Below are positions 42,261 through 50,277 of a stretch of DNA of 56,685 nt, piece by piece. Position 1 is the stretch's first letter, and each line of letters starts with the position of its first letter. Below the pieces are notes generated by a model that saw only the letters and a program-made list of their open reading frames with translations, was not told the DNA's origin and did not search any database. Source of the stretch: Clostridiales bacterium (GTDB lineage: Bacteria; Bacillota; Clostridia; Oscillospirales; CAG-272); assembly GCA_012800735.1 (NCBI GenBank), contig JAAZIU010000017.1:1-56685 (forward strand). Reading direction: 5' to 3'. The position numbers and the translations under genes are program-made.

Positions 42261-42803
42261 ATGAGCGATTTCGGCAATTCCACCGACATAGCCTGGTATG
42301 TGGCGCACACCTACTCCGGCTATGAAAACAAGGTGAGAGACAATATCCTTAAGATCCTTGAAAACCGCCCCGAAATGAAGGAAAAAATCCTTGAGGTGCA
42401 GGTTCCGACCATCACCCGTATAGAAAAGCAGGACGGCGTTGAGGTTGAGGTCGAGGAGAAAGTCTACCCCAGCTATGTGCTGGTAAAAATGATGATGACT
42501 GACGAGACGTGGCACGTTATCCGCAATATCCGCGGCGTTACCGGTTTCGTCGGCCCCGGCGCCCGTCCGGTCCCGCTTACCGAAGCGGAGATCGCCTCGA
42601 TAGGAATTGAGGAAGTCAAGCCCGAGCTGTCTTTCCGCGAAGGCGACAGCGTAAGGGTAAAGAGCGGTCCTCTCGCCGGATATCTGGGCGTTGTCGATTC
42701 GATAACGGAAGATTTGAAGACGGTCAAGGTGATAACCTCCATCTTCAACCGCGAGACGACTATCGAGCTTCCGTCATCCGACATCGAGCCGGTCATCAAG
42801 TAA
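42261..42803 (+). CDS. nusG: Transcription termination/antitermination factor NusG
   Basis: 180 residues. NGN domain with WYVAHTYSGYENKVRDNI and YPSYVLVKM, then a C-terminal KOW domain (FREGDSVRVKSGPLAGYLG). NusG binds RNA polymerase and couples it to Rho or the ribosome. It starts ten bases after secE. Confidence 0.96.
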   Translation: MSDFGNSTDIAWYVAHTYSGYENKVRDNILKILENRPEMKEKILEVQVPTITRIEKQDGVEVEVEEKVYPSYVLVKMMMTDETWHVIRNIRGVTGFVGPGARPVPLTEAEIASIGIEEVKPELSFREGDSVRVKSGPLAGYLGVVDSITEDLKTVKVITSIFNRETTIELPSSDIEPVIK

Positions 42804-42845
42804 GCCGCCAAAACCGCAAGCAGGTTATGCGGCAGAGACCCTTTC

Positions 42846-42909
42846 GTGGGAGGAAGATAAATATTTTCATGTCTTCCGAGTAACCACAAAGCGGCGGAGT
42901 TCCCGCCGC
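42846..42909 (+). promoter_or_regulatory. Putative L1-binding autoregulatory leader upstream of rplK
   Basis: GTGG-GA-GGAAGA pairs with TCTTCC-GAGTAA-CCAC (42846-42887), then GCGGCGG / CGCCGC (42891-42909). The GTGGGAGG...CCAC layout before rplK resembles ribosomal protein L1 operator leaders. It would let free L1 repress rplKA translation. Confidence 0.55.
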
Positions 42910-42929
42910 AACAGGAGGAACTTTAATCC

Positions 42930-43355
42930 ATGGCAAAGAAAATTACGGGATATGTAAAACTCCAGCTTCCCGCCGGCAGAGCTACCCCTCAGCCGCCGGT
43001 AGGCCCCGCCCTCGGTCAGTACGGCGTTTCGATAGGCAACTTTACAAAGGAGTTTAACGAGAAGACCAAAGACCAGATGGGACTTATCATCCCCTGCGTC
43101 ATCACGATTTACGCCGACCGCACTTTCACCTTCATCCTCAAGACCCCGCCGGCTTCCGTTCTTATCAAGAAAGCCGCCGGAATCGAGACCGCCTCCGGCG
43201 TTCCGAACAAGGAGAAGGTAGGAACCATCACCAAGGCTCAGATCGAAGAGATCGCGAACACAAAGAGACCCGATCTCAACGCCGCTTCCCTCGAAGCCGC
43301 CATGAGCATGATAGCCGGGACTGCCCGTTCAATGGGTGTCAAGGTAGTTGACTGA
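42930..43355 (+). CDS. rplK: 50S ribosomal protein L11
   Basis: 141 residues, the usual length. [20 protein letters not shown] and ALGQYGVSI are the conserved N-terminal motif; [14 protein letters not shown] and [10 protein letters not shown] mark the rRNA-binding C-domain. L11 forms the GTPase-associated centre with 23S rRNA. AGGAGG precedes the ATG. Confidence 0.97.
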   Translation: MAKKITGYVKLQLPAGRATPQPPVGPALGQYGVSIGNFTKEFNEKTKDQMGLIIPCVITIYADRTFTFILKTPPASVLIKKAAGIETASGVPNKEKVGTITKAQIEEIANTKRPDLNAASLEAAMSMIAGTARSMGVKVVD

Positions 43356-43368
43356 GGAGGGAACAATA

Positions 43369-44061
43369 ATGTCATTCAAAGGTAAGAGATATCAGGACTC
43401 CGCGAAGCTCATAGAGAAGGGCAAGGTATACGACCCGGAAGAGGCGCTTACCCTTGTCTGCGAGACCGCGAAGGCGAAGTTTGACGAGACAATAGAAATT
43501 CACCTGCGCATGGGCGTTGACTCCCGTCAGGCGGATCAGCAGATCCGCGGCGCAGTCGTCCTTCCGAACGGTATCGGCAAATCCGTTCGCGTCCTCGTTT
43601 TTGCGAGAGGAGACGCGATTCAGCAGGCGCTCGACGCCGGAGCTGACTATGCCGGCGGCCAGGAATACGCCGACAGAATCCAGAACGAAAACTGGTTCGA
43701 TTTCGACGTTATCATCGCCACCCCCGATATGATGGGCGTTATCGGCCGTCTCGGCCGTATCTTAGGTCCGAGAGGACTTATGCCGAACCCGAAGGCAGGC
43801 ACCGTCACCCCCGACGTTGCAAAAGCCGTTGAAGAAGCTAAAGCCGGTAAGATCGAGTATCGTCTCGACAAGAGCAATATCATTCACTGCGTTATCGGCA
43901 AGGCCAGCTTCGGTCAGGAAAAGCTCCAGGGCAACTTCGACACCCTTATCGGAGCTATCAACAGAGCCAAGCCCGCCGCCGCGAAGGGGCAGTATATCAG
44001 AAGCTGCGTCGTCGCGTCCACCATGGGCCCCGGCATAAAAATCAATACTGCAAGACTTTGA
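43369..44061 (+). CDS. rplA: 50S ribosomal protein L1
   Basis: 230 residues: [37 protein letters not shown], and [15 protein letters not shown] with the conserved rRNA-binding loop. L1 forms the mobile L1 stalk and represses its own operon. GGAGGG precedes the ATG at 43369; a longer reading overlaps rplK. rplJ and rplL, often next, do not follow here: a terminator ends the cluster. Confidence 0.96.
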   Translation: MSFKGKRYQDSAKLIEKGKVYDPEEALTLVCETAKAKFDETIEIHLRMGVDSRQADQQIRGAVVLPNGIGKSVRVLVFARGDAIQQALDAGADYAGGQEYADRIQNENWFDFDVIIATPDMMGVIGRLGRILGPRGLMPNPKAGTVTPDVAKAVEEAKAGKIEYRLDKSNIIHCVIGKASFGQEKLQGNFDTLIGAINRAKPAAAKGQYIRSCVVASTMGPGIKINTARL

Positions 44062-44110
44062 GTTTGGTTGAAGCTCTCCCGTTCGGGAGAGCCTTTTTTC
44101 AACCAAACTC
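44060..44110 (+). terminator. rplA terminator enclosed by a 13-bp inverted repeat
   Basis: The terminator is GCTCTCCC-GTTC-GGGAGAGC plus a T-run (44073-44097). It is bracketed by GAGTTTGGTTGAA (44060-44072, starting in the rplA TGA stop) and its exact complement TTCAACCAAACTC (44098-44110). The outer arms are in the position of a P1 stem, with P2 following at once. Confidence 0.85.
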
Positions 44111-44415
44111 GCGAATATTTCCTACGGAAATATATCGCCGCCGGATAGTCAAGTCATAGTTTATGTTTTTTCTAAGGTAAGTTTCGGCGAAGCCGAAACT
44201 TTAATCGGCAACATTTTAAATTTTGCTTCGCAAAATTATCTTTGACTTGCGCCAGGCGGCGCAAGTCGCGAGTTTCGCCTGCGGCAAAATCATCTCTGAA
44301 TAGCGCTTGCAGCGCTATTCGCGAGTTTCGCCAAAGGCGAAACATCGCCGTTCCGAAGCAAAGTCATTAATTGTGTTTTTTCTGACGTAGATTTTACTGC
44401 GTAAAATCAATTTAT
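44111..44415 (+). repeat. Modular palindromic elements downstream of rplA
   Basis: P2 GCGAATATTTCC-type, linker, P3 (GTTTCGGC / GCCGAAAC), a TTTTGC / GCAAAA stem, P1 GACTTGCGCC / GGCGCAAGTC, P2, P1 GAATAGCGC / GCGCTATTC, P2 GCGAGTTTCGCC / GGCGAAAC, linker and P3. Confidence 0.8.
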
Positions 44416-44464
44416 TGAAAATATCATCAAAAAAGGTGTTATTTGTCCGAAAAGTTTTGAAAGT

Positions 44465-44518
44465 CAAGAAAACTTTTTCAAAAGTTTTCTTGTAGGGGTA
44501 TGGGGACGAAGTCCCCAT
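44465..44518 (+). repeat. Second repeat family, just before the CPBP gene
   Basis: CAAGAAAACTTTT / AAAAGTTTTCTTG (44465-44492), TAGGGG box, then ATGGGGAC-GAA-GTCCCCAT (44500-44518). The ATG of the next gene is at 44529 with no Shine-Dalgarno between. Confidence 0.75.
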
Positions 44519-44528
44519 TATATAAAAA

Positions 44529-45770
44529 ATGGAAAACAAAAAATATAAATTTCGATATTATTACGGCCTTATCGCCTTTGTTGTTTCGGTTGTTTTACTG
44601 ATATTTGTCTGCGGGCCTTTGCAGCTGCAGTTCGGGATGGCGGGATTGGCCGCTACCGAGATAATATTGCTGCTTTTGGCGGTCGGGGCGGCGCTTCTGA
44701 CAAAGAAGCTTACCGGAACGAGTCTGAAAGAGATATTCCCGATAAGGGTGCCGAACCCGCGGCAGATTTTAGGTTCGGTTCTCATATATTTCGGCGGATA
44801 CGCGCTGATGCTGTCGTCGGCGTATCTGTCGATGTTCTTTTTCCCGGAGGCGATGGAGATAGCGACGCAGTTGTCCGATTTCACGACGACGGTGCCGTTT
44901 CCGCTGGCGATACTGATAACCGCCGTCATGCCGGCGATCTGCGAAGAAGCGCTGCACAGGGGGTTCATAATGGCGTCTTTCCGGACGCTCAGGGACGAGC
45001 CGCGGCTTAAGGGCAAAGAAACGCTCGCGCGGGCGCTTGTCGTCGGGCTGTGCGGCATTATTTTCGGGCTGTTCCACCTCGATCCGACGCGGCTGATTCC
45101 GACGGCGATTCTGGGCGCGGTCTTTGCGTATATGAACATCAAGACGGAGAGCATTTTGCCGTCGGTGATAATGCACTTCACGAACAACGTCTTTTCGGTT
45201 ATCAGCATGTATGCGATGTCGGCGCTGCAGCAGGCGGTGCCGGAGGAGCAGCTTGAAGCGGCGCTGGAGGCGGCGGAGGCGGCTTCATCCTCTTCAATGT
45301 TCTCCGATTTAAGAGCGGTGGCGGGACTTGCCCTGATTTTGACCGGAGTGGCGCTGCCGCTGCTCTACGGCGGGATAAAGATGCTCAACCCGAAGAAGCG
45401 CGGGTTCGCAGGAGTTTATCCGACATATCCGAATTATCCGACGGGCAATCAAACTTCGCCTGCCGGCGGCGGCAGTCCGATTTACGGCGAAAATCCGCCG
45501 CAGGGATACGTCGTGACGCAGGACGGCGATGTTTTGGACGCTTCGAGCGGGGAAAATGCGTATGCGGAGCAGGAACCCGCGGCGCAGAAGTCTTCGGCAA
45601 GCCCGCTTGCAAAGGCTGTTGCCGTCGGGCTGACGTCGCTTGTACTGATTGTCGGAGGAAGCGTTCTTATAGCGATGTCGGACACAATGCCGGCGGAGAG
45701 ACCGTTCTCGTTTGAGCAGCGTATTGATGAGGAAACGGCGGTTTCTGAAACGACTTTCGCATCTGAATAA
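44529..45770 (+). CDS. CPBP-family intramembrane glutamic protease
   Basis: 413 residues with ~8 membrane helices. The catalytic motifs are present: EEALHR (EExxxR), GLFHLDPTR with FxxxH, and HFTNN (HxxxN). This is the Rce1/Abi-type membrane protease fold. A Pro/Tyr/Gly-rich soluble stretch (~295-360) and one more membrane helix (~370-390) extend the C-terminus beyond the usual family length. Role unknown; members process prenylated proteins or confer bacteriocin self-immunity. There is no clear ribosome site, only the repeat hairpin. The stop TAA lies inside the next palindrome. Confidence 0.85.
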   Translation: MENKKYKFRYYYGLIAFVVSVVLLIFVCGPLQLQFGMAGLAATEIILLLLAVGAALLTKKLTGTSLKEIFPIRVPNPRQILGSVLIYFGGYALMLSSAYLSMFFFPEAMEIATQLSDFTTTVPFPLAILITAVMPAICEEALHRGFIMASFRTLRDEPRLKGKETLARALVVGLCGIIFGLFHLDPTRLIPTAILGAVFAYMNIKTESILPSVIMHFTNNVFSVISMYAMSALQQAVPEEQLEAALEAAEAASSSSMFSDLRAVAGLALILTGVALPLLYGGIKMLNPKKRGFAGVYPTYPNYPTGNQTSPAGGGSPIYGENPPQGYVVTQDGDVLDASSGENAYAEQEPAAQKSSASPLAKAVAVGLTSLVLIVGGSVLIAMSDTMPAERPFSFEQRIDEETAVSETTFASE

Positions 45771-45850
45771 CCGCTTTGCGTTAGTCGCGAATATTGCCTT
45801 CGACAATATATCGCCGCTGGACGGTTCAGTCATTACCGGTGTTTTGCCAA
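45764..45850 (+). repeat. Modular palindromic element with mismatched (chimeric) P1
   Basis: Left arm GAATAACCGC, right arm GCGTTAGTC: halves of two different P1 types that pair poorly. P2 GCGAATATTGCC / GACAATATATCGC and linker follow. Confidence 0.75.
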
Positions 45851-45867
45851 AGTGAGGATTATACAAA

Positions 45868-45927
45868 ATGATTGAATATCTGATAAACCCCTGTTCGGGT
45901 GTGAAAATCGACGTTAAGAAAGAGCAG
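45868..45927 (+). pseudogene. Truncated duplicate of the DUF1989 gene start
   Basis: Twenty codons (MIEYLINPCSGVKIDVKKEQ) and their leader repeat the start of the gene at 46034, with five base differences and two conservative residue changes. A palindromic element interrupts it exactly after the CAG codon. The leader GAGGATTATACAAA is identical in both copies. Confidence 0.85.
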
Positions 45928-45928
45928 C

Positions 45929-46018
45929 TGAATAACCGCTTTGCGGTTATTCGAGAGTTTTGCCTGCGGCAAAACGTCTCCGCACCAAAGCAAAGTCATT
46001 ATCGATGTTTTGCCGAAG
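45929..46018 (+). repeat. Modular palindromic element interrupting the duplicated gene start
   Basis: P1 GAATAACCGC / GCGGTTATTC, P2 GAGAGTTTTGCC / GGCAAAACGTCTC, linker CAAAGTCATTATCGATGTTT. The first ~18 bases match the element at 45763, so each is the head of a ~166-bp tandem unit. Confidence 0.85.
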
Positions 46019-46033
46019 TGAGGATTATACAAA

Positions 46034-46609
46034 ATGATTGAATATCTGATAAACCCCTGTTCGAGTGTAAGAATCGATGTCAAGAAAGAGCAGACGATAA
46101 CCGTTATCGACCTTGAGGGCGGGCAGGTTGCAGACTTCTTTGCCGTATCCGCCGAGAACTCCGGCGAATTTCTCTCTGCCGGAGTTACGATTGACGTTAA
46201 CGAATCGCTGCGGCTGGGTGTCGGGAGCGTGATTTACACAAACCTTTATCGACCGATGTTTGAAGTCGTTTACGACGACGTCGGGGAGCATGACCTTATC
46301 CATCCCTGCTGCCGGACGGAGATGTATGACTTCTTTTATAAAAACGGCGTGGGGCATCCGAACTGTCTTGACAACATAAATGAAGCTTTGAACATCCGTC
46401 GGGACGAAATTACGGCGGTGAATTTGTTCATGTATACAAAAATATCCCCGTCGGGGAAGATTTCCGTTGAAGAGCCGAAGTCGAAAGCGGGGGACAAGAT
46501 TGTCTTAAGGGCGCTGATGGATGTCACGCTCGGAGTCGCCGCCTGCAGCGTTTCGGAGAGCAAGTGCAACAGCGGCAGGTGCACGGCGATTATGGTGAAA
46601 GTTGAATAA
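46034..46609 (+). CDS. DUF1989 (urea carboxylase-associated) family protein
   Basis: 191 residues: VIDLEGGQVADFFAVSAEN, HDLIHPCCRTEMYDFF, HPNCLDNINEAL and VNLFMYTKISPSGKI fit DUF1989, proteins linked to urea or guanidine/carboxyguanidine metabolism and probably metal-binding through the Cys/His residues. No urea carboxylase gene is nearby. GTGAGGA lies ahead of the ATG. The stop TAA lies within the next palindrome. Confidence 0.8.
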   Translation: MIEYLINPCSSVRIDVKKEQTITVIDLEGGQVADFFAVSAENSGEFLSAGVTIDVNESLRLGVGSVIYTNLYRPMFEVVYDDVGEHDLIHPCCRTEMYDFFYKNGVGHPNCLDNINEALNIRRDEITAVNLFMYTKISPSGKISVEEPKSKAGDKIVLRALMDVTLGVAACSVSESKCNSGRCTAIMVKVE

Positions 46610-46725
46610 CCTGCGTCCCGCAGGTTATTCGCGAGTTTCACCAAAGGTGAAACGTCGCTGTTCCCGGATAAAGTTATTAACTATGTTTTCTCTGATGTAG
46701 GTTTCGCCTTTGGCAAAACCAATTT
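46607..46725 (+). repeat. Modular palindromic element in the DUF1989 3' region
   Basis: P1 GAATAACCTGCG / CGCAGGTTATTC overlapping the stop, P2 GCGAGTTTCACC / GGTGAAACGTCGC, linker, P3 TTTCGCC / GGCAAAA (diverged). Confidence 0.8.
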
Positions 46726-46736
46726 AACAAAAAATC

Positions 46737-46774
46737 AGCTCCGAGGTTTGATTACCGAACCTCGGAGCTTTTTT
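46737..46774. terminator. Terminator between convergent DUF1989 and PEP carboxykinase genes
   Basis: AGCTCCGAGGTT / AACCTCGGAGCT with a nine-base loop and T-run on the plus strand; an A-run precedes it, so it can work both ways. Confidence 0.9.
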
Positions 46775-46786
46775 ATTTCTCTTATC

Positions 46787-48586
46787 TTACTTATCCAGAT
46801 TAGCCTCAAGCTTATCCAGCTCGTCGTACAGCTCTTTCGGTACTCTGTCGCCGATGAAATTGAAGAATTCGCGGATGGAGGCGCAGTCTTCCTTCCATGC
46901 TTCTTTGTCAACCGAAAGCAGTTCGCGGACGGTGTCGATGGTGACGTCGTCGAGGCCTTCGATGTTGATGTCGGAAGGTTTGGGCAGGTAGCCTATGGCG
47001 GCTTCGTCGGCGTCGACTTCGCCGGCGGCGCGGCTGAGGACCCAGAGGACTACCCGCATATTTTCGCCGAAGCCCGGCCAGATGAAGCGGCCTTCGTCGT
47101 CGGTGCGGAACCAGTTGACGTTGAAGATTGCGGGTTTATTGGTGATGACCTTGCCCATATCGAGCCAATGGCGGAAGTAGTCGCCCATGTTGTAGCCGGT
47201 GAAGGGGCGCATCGCCATCGGGTCGCGGCGGACTACGCCGACGGCTCCCGCGGCTGCCGCGGTAGTCTCCGACGCCATGATAGCGCCTACGAAGACGCCG
47301 TGCTGCCAGTCGCGCGCCTGATATACCAGCGGAGCGGTGCGGGCGCGGCGGCCTCCGAAGATGATCGCCGAAATCGGAACGCCGGCGGGGTTGTTGAACT
47401 CGGGGCTGATGCAGGGGCAGTTCTCCGCCTTCGCGGTGAAGCGGGAGTTGGGGTTGGCGGCGGCGGTCGACTTGTCCTTCTTGTCGTACATCGAGATGTT
47501 CCAGGGGCTGCCCTTCCATTCGAGCAGGTTATCCGGCGGCTCTTTGGTAAGTCCTTCCCACCAGACGGTCATGTCGTCGGTCTTGAGGGCGACGTTTGTG
47601 AATATGCAGTCTTTGCGGGTGGTCGCGAGGGCGTTCGGGTTGGACTGCTCGTTTGTTCCGGGAGCGACTCCGAAGAATCCGAATTCCGGGTTGACCGCCC
47701 AGAGTCTGCCGTCTTTGCCGACGCGCAGCCAAGCGATATCGTCGCCGACCGTCCAGGCTTTGTAGCCCTGTTTGCGGTAAACTTCCGGCGGAATCAGCAT
47801 CGCGAGGTTCGTCTTGCCGCAGGCGGAGGGGAATGCGCCGGCGATGTATCTGGTCTCGCCGTTCGGATATTCAATTCCCAAAATAAGCATATGCTCGGCG
47901 AGCCAGCCTTCCTTGCGTCCGAGGTAGGAGGCGATTCTGAGCGCAAAGCACTTTTTGCCGAGGATGACGTTCCCGCCGTAGCCGGAGTTAACCGACATTA
48001 TGGTGTTGTCCTGCGGGAAGTGAACTATATATCGATTTTCAAGGTCTCTGTCGGCGACGGCGTGGAGGCAGCGGACGAAGCTTTCGTCGATAACTTCGGC
48101 GACTTCCTTTCCGGCGCGGGTCATGATGAGCATATTGAGAACGACGTAAATCGAGTCGGTGATCTCAATGCCTATCTTTGCGAATTCCGAGCCGACGACG
48201 CCCATCGAATAGGGAATTATATACATCTTGCGGCCTTTCATAGAGCCGCGATAGAGCTTGTAGAGCTTTTCATACATCTCGTCGGGATCCATCCAGTTGT
48301 TGACGTTTCCGGCTTCCTCCTGGGTGGGGGTGCAGATGTAGGTGCGGTCTTCGACGCGCGCGACGTCGTTTACCGCGGTTCGGTGGTAGTAGCAGTTGGG
48401 GAGCAGCTCTTCGTTGAGCTTGATAAGCTCGCCTGTTGAGCAGGCTTCGCGGCGGAGCTCTTCGGCTTGTTCTTCGGTGCCGTCTATCCAGGTGATGCTG
48501 TCCGGCTGAGTCAGGGCAGCCATCTCTTCGATCCAGTCGAGAACTACTTTGTTGTCGGTAAGATGAGCGTTGGTGTATTTATTCAA
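46787..48586 (-). CDS. pckG: Phosphoenolpyruvate carboxykinase (GTP)
   Basis: 599 residues. The GTP-type enzyme interconverts oxaloacetate and PEP. FPSACGKTNLAML carries the P-loop and reactive Cys; the GTP-specific features around GKDGRLWAVNPEFGFF and FGGRRA are present. The start is a TTG at 48586, set by AGGAGG nine bases upstream; no in-frame ATG fits. Many Firmicutes use the ATP form instead. It probably serves fermentative CO2 fixation or gluconeogenesis. Confidence 0.95.
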   Translation of the reverse strand: MNKYTNAHLTDNKVVLDWIEEMAALTQPDSITWIDGTEEQAEELRREACSTGELIKLNEELLPNCYYHRTAVNDVARVEDRTYICTPTQEEAGNVNNWMDPDEMYEKLYKLYRGSMKGRKMYIIPYSMGVVGSEFAKIGIEITDSIYVVLNMLIMTRAGKEVAEVIDESFVRCLHAVADRDLENRYIVHFPQDNTIMSVNSGYGGNVILGKKCFALRIASYLGRKEGWLAEHMLILGIEYPNGETRYIAGAFPSACGKTNLAMLIPPEVYRKQGYKAWTVGDDIAWLRVGKDGRLWAVNPEFGFFGVAPGTNEQSNPNALATTRKDCIFTNVALKTDDMTVWWEGLTKEPPDNLLEWKGSPWNISMYDKKDKSTAAANPNSRFTAKAENCPCISPEFNNPAGVPISAIIFGGRRARTAPLVYQARDWQHGVFVGAIMASETTAAAAGAVGVVRRDPMAMRPFTGYNMGDYFRHWLDMGKVITNKPAIFNVNWFRTDDEGRFIWPGFGENMRVVLWVLSRAAGEVDADEAAIGYLPKPSDINIEGLDDVTIDTVRELLSVDKEAWKEDCASIREFFNFIGDRVPKELYDELDKLEANLDK

Positions 48587-48701
48587 AACACGGAACCTCC
48601 TAAGTTTGAGATGGAATAAAAAATCTATTTAAAATAAAATTGTTGTTTTGGGAAAAATAATATTTTTCGGCCGCGGGCTTTTGCTTGTTTTTTGCCGGCG
48701 C

Positions 48702-49157
48702 TTACAGGTCTTCGAGCGCGTCGAGCGCTTCTGAATAATCGTATTCGTCGTCGAAGTCTTCGGGGTCTATGTTGTATTCCCGGTCATAATATTCGCGCCA
48801 CGAAGCTTCTTCCTCGGTTTCGGGGGGGTCTTCGTTTAAAAGGGCAAAGTAGTTGCGGTCAAATTCGTCGTCGTTAACTAACTTATCAACAAAGACAATG
48901 AACGCATCGTTAAACGCATCGAGAAATTCTTTTTCGGTGGCGTAATTTTTGGAGTATATGCCATAGTCATTGGCGAAATCTTCGATGCATGAGTCGTCTT
49001 CGATTATGTCGGAATATTCGATGCCGTAAGCGTAAAGTTCGTCGTCTTCGTAGTCCTCATCGTCTTCGCAGCATCGGTAGCAGTCTTGGGTTACTTCATT
49101 AAAGATGTTGAAAGCGAACCATTGTTCATCCGGAAAACTCCAGTTTTTCTCCGACAT
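48702..49157 (-). CDS. Unrecognised highly acidic protein
   Basis: 151 residues from the ATG at 49157 (GGAGGG upstream; a TTG two codons earlier is less likely). It is rich in Asp, Glu, Tyr and Phe throughout (CCEDDEDYEDDELY, EDFDDEYDYSEALDALEDL), with a CYRCC pair near residue 30. No signal peptide or membrane helix. I know no family. The composition suggests a cation-binding or inhibitor-like protein, but that is a guess. Confidence 0.6.
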   Translation of the reverse strand: MSEKNWSFPDEQWFAFNIFNEVTQDCYRCCEDDEDYEDDELYAYGIEYSDIIEDDSCIEDFANDYGIYSKNYATEKEFLDAFNDAFIVFVDKLVNDDEFDRNYFALLNEDPPETEEEASWREYYDREYNIDPEDFDDEYDYSEALDALEDL

Positions 49158-49302
49158 TTTCAAGCCCTCCTTTCGGAAAATCCACGGTTATATGTCGAAA
49201 AAATCTCAAAGCGCCGTGTCCGGTTTTCGGTGGGGGTGATATCGCCGGAAAAGGCGCGAATTTGCGAAAAACTTAATCCGGTAAAATTCAAAAACTACTT
49301 TT

Positions 49303-49331
49303 ATTATATCACAAGCGGCCGGTTCTTACAA
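49303..49331 (-). promoter_or_regulatory. Promoter of the acidic protein gene
   Basis: On the minus strand, TTGTAA and TATAAT with a 17-base spacer; leader of ~145 bases. Confidence 0.7.
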
Positions 49332-49486
49332 GCGATTATTTGTTAAAAAACATATTTAATACGATTATTTTTCGGCGAATTTCCTTAAAATGAGGTGGGG
49401 AATTTGTGTATAAGCACAAAAAACCGGTATATATCAAGAGTAAGTGCGGTAAAAAGATAATTCGATATTAATTAACAATTAGGATA

Positions 49487-49515
49487 TTGAACATCATGTC
49501 GAACCGTGATACAAT
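49487..49515 (+). promoter_or_regulatory. Promoter of the ArsR-family regulator gene
   Basis: TTGAAC and TACAAT with a 17-base spacer, directly followed by the putative operator. Confidence 0.75.
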
Positions 49516-49521
49516 GAACAC

Positions 49522-49538
49522 ATGAACAACCATTCATA
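49522..49538. promoter_or_regulatory. Putative metal-regulator operator
   Basis: ATGAA-CAACCA-TTCAT is an inverted repeat like the SmtB/CzrA box, with further TGAACA copies at 49515 and 49538. It lies at the expected transcription start, so bound repressor would block the promoter. Confidence 0.6.
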
Positions 49539-49554
49539 TGAACAGGTGAGAAAA

Positions 49555-49929
49555 ATGATGAAAATAAACGAAAATACCGGTGAAGAAATTTTTGTTACCG
49601 CCGGTATTGCCGATGTCGAAAATTCCTCTATCGCCGCCGATTTGCCCGACGAGGAGACGCTTTGCGAGGTGGCGGAGCTGTTCAAGCTGTTCGCCGATTC
49701 GACCCGGATACGGATTTTATACGCGCTGGCGGCCGCCGGAGAGCTTTCGGTGACGGGAATTGCCGAGGAGCTTGAGATGAGTCAGTCGGCGATATCGCAT
49801 CAGCTGCGGCTGCTGCGCCGCTCAAGGCTGATACGGGTGCGACGCGAGGGGAAGAATATGTTTTATTCCCTTGCCGACGACCATGTGCGGACGATTTTGG
49901 GGATGGGGATTGAGCATGTCAATGAATAG
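49555..49929 (+). CDS. ArsR/SmtB-family zinc-type transcriptional repressor
   Basis: About 124 residues. Winged-helix core with LFKLFADSTRIRILYAL and EELEMSQSAISHQLRLLRRS. The C-terminal helix DDHVRTILGMGIEHVNE keeps the D-x-H...H-x-x-E ligands of the SmtB alpha-5 zinc site. It should release DNA when zinc or a similar ion binds. AGGTGAG favours the ATG at 49555 (or 49558); the ATG at 49522 lies inside the operator and would give a leaderless mRNA. It probably controls itself and the ATPase at 50278. Confidence 0.88.
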   Translation: MMKINENTGEEIFVTAGIADVENSSIAADLPDEETLCEVAELFKLFADSTRIRILYALAAAGELSVTGIAEELEMSQSAISHQLRLLRRSRLIRVRREGKNMFYSLADDHVRTILGMGIEHVNE

Positions 49930-50245
49930 GCGGACGCCGCAGGCGTCCGCCGAGAGTTTCACCTTCGGTGAAACATCTCAGTCCCAAAGTTAAGTCATTA
50001 ACTGCGTTTTTTCTAAGGTAGATTTTGCCTTCAGCAAAATCAATCGATCGCGCCGCCATGACTTGCGCTGTAAGCGCAAGTCGCGAATATTGCCGTTGGC
50101 AATATATCGCAGTTCCAAAGTTTAGTCATTACTTATGTTTTTTCTATAGGTAGATGAATAACCGCTTTGAGGTTATTCTACGAGTTTCGCTATGTGAAAC
50201 ATCGTGTTTTGCTTTCAGCAAAATCAATTAATTGAATAAATGCGG
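49928..50245 (+). repeat. Modular palindromic elements between regulator and ATPase genes
   Basis: P1 GGCGGACGCC-GCA-GGCGTCCGCC overlaps the TAG stop; P2 GAGAGTTTCACC / GGTGAAACATCTC; linker; P3; then P1 GACTTGCGC / GCGCAAGTC, P2 GCGAATATTGCC, linker, and a third unit GAATAACCGC / GAGGTTATTC. The elements split what would otherwise be a compact operon. Confidence 0.8.
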
Positions 50246-50277
50246 AGAGGTTATTCGAGAAAACAGAGGGTATATTT

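Noticed and set aside
46748-48439. Long plus-strand open frame opposite pckG (and similar frames opposite thiI, DUF5722-like and UroD-like genes)
   Set aside because: These are antisense shadows produced by GC-biased codon use; the opposite strand encodes a clear known protein.
49522-49554. ATG at 49522 as start of the ArsR-type gene
   Set aside because: It lies at the expected transcription start and within the operator-like palindrome; AGGTGAG points to 49555.
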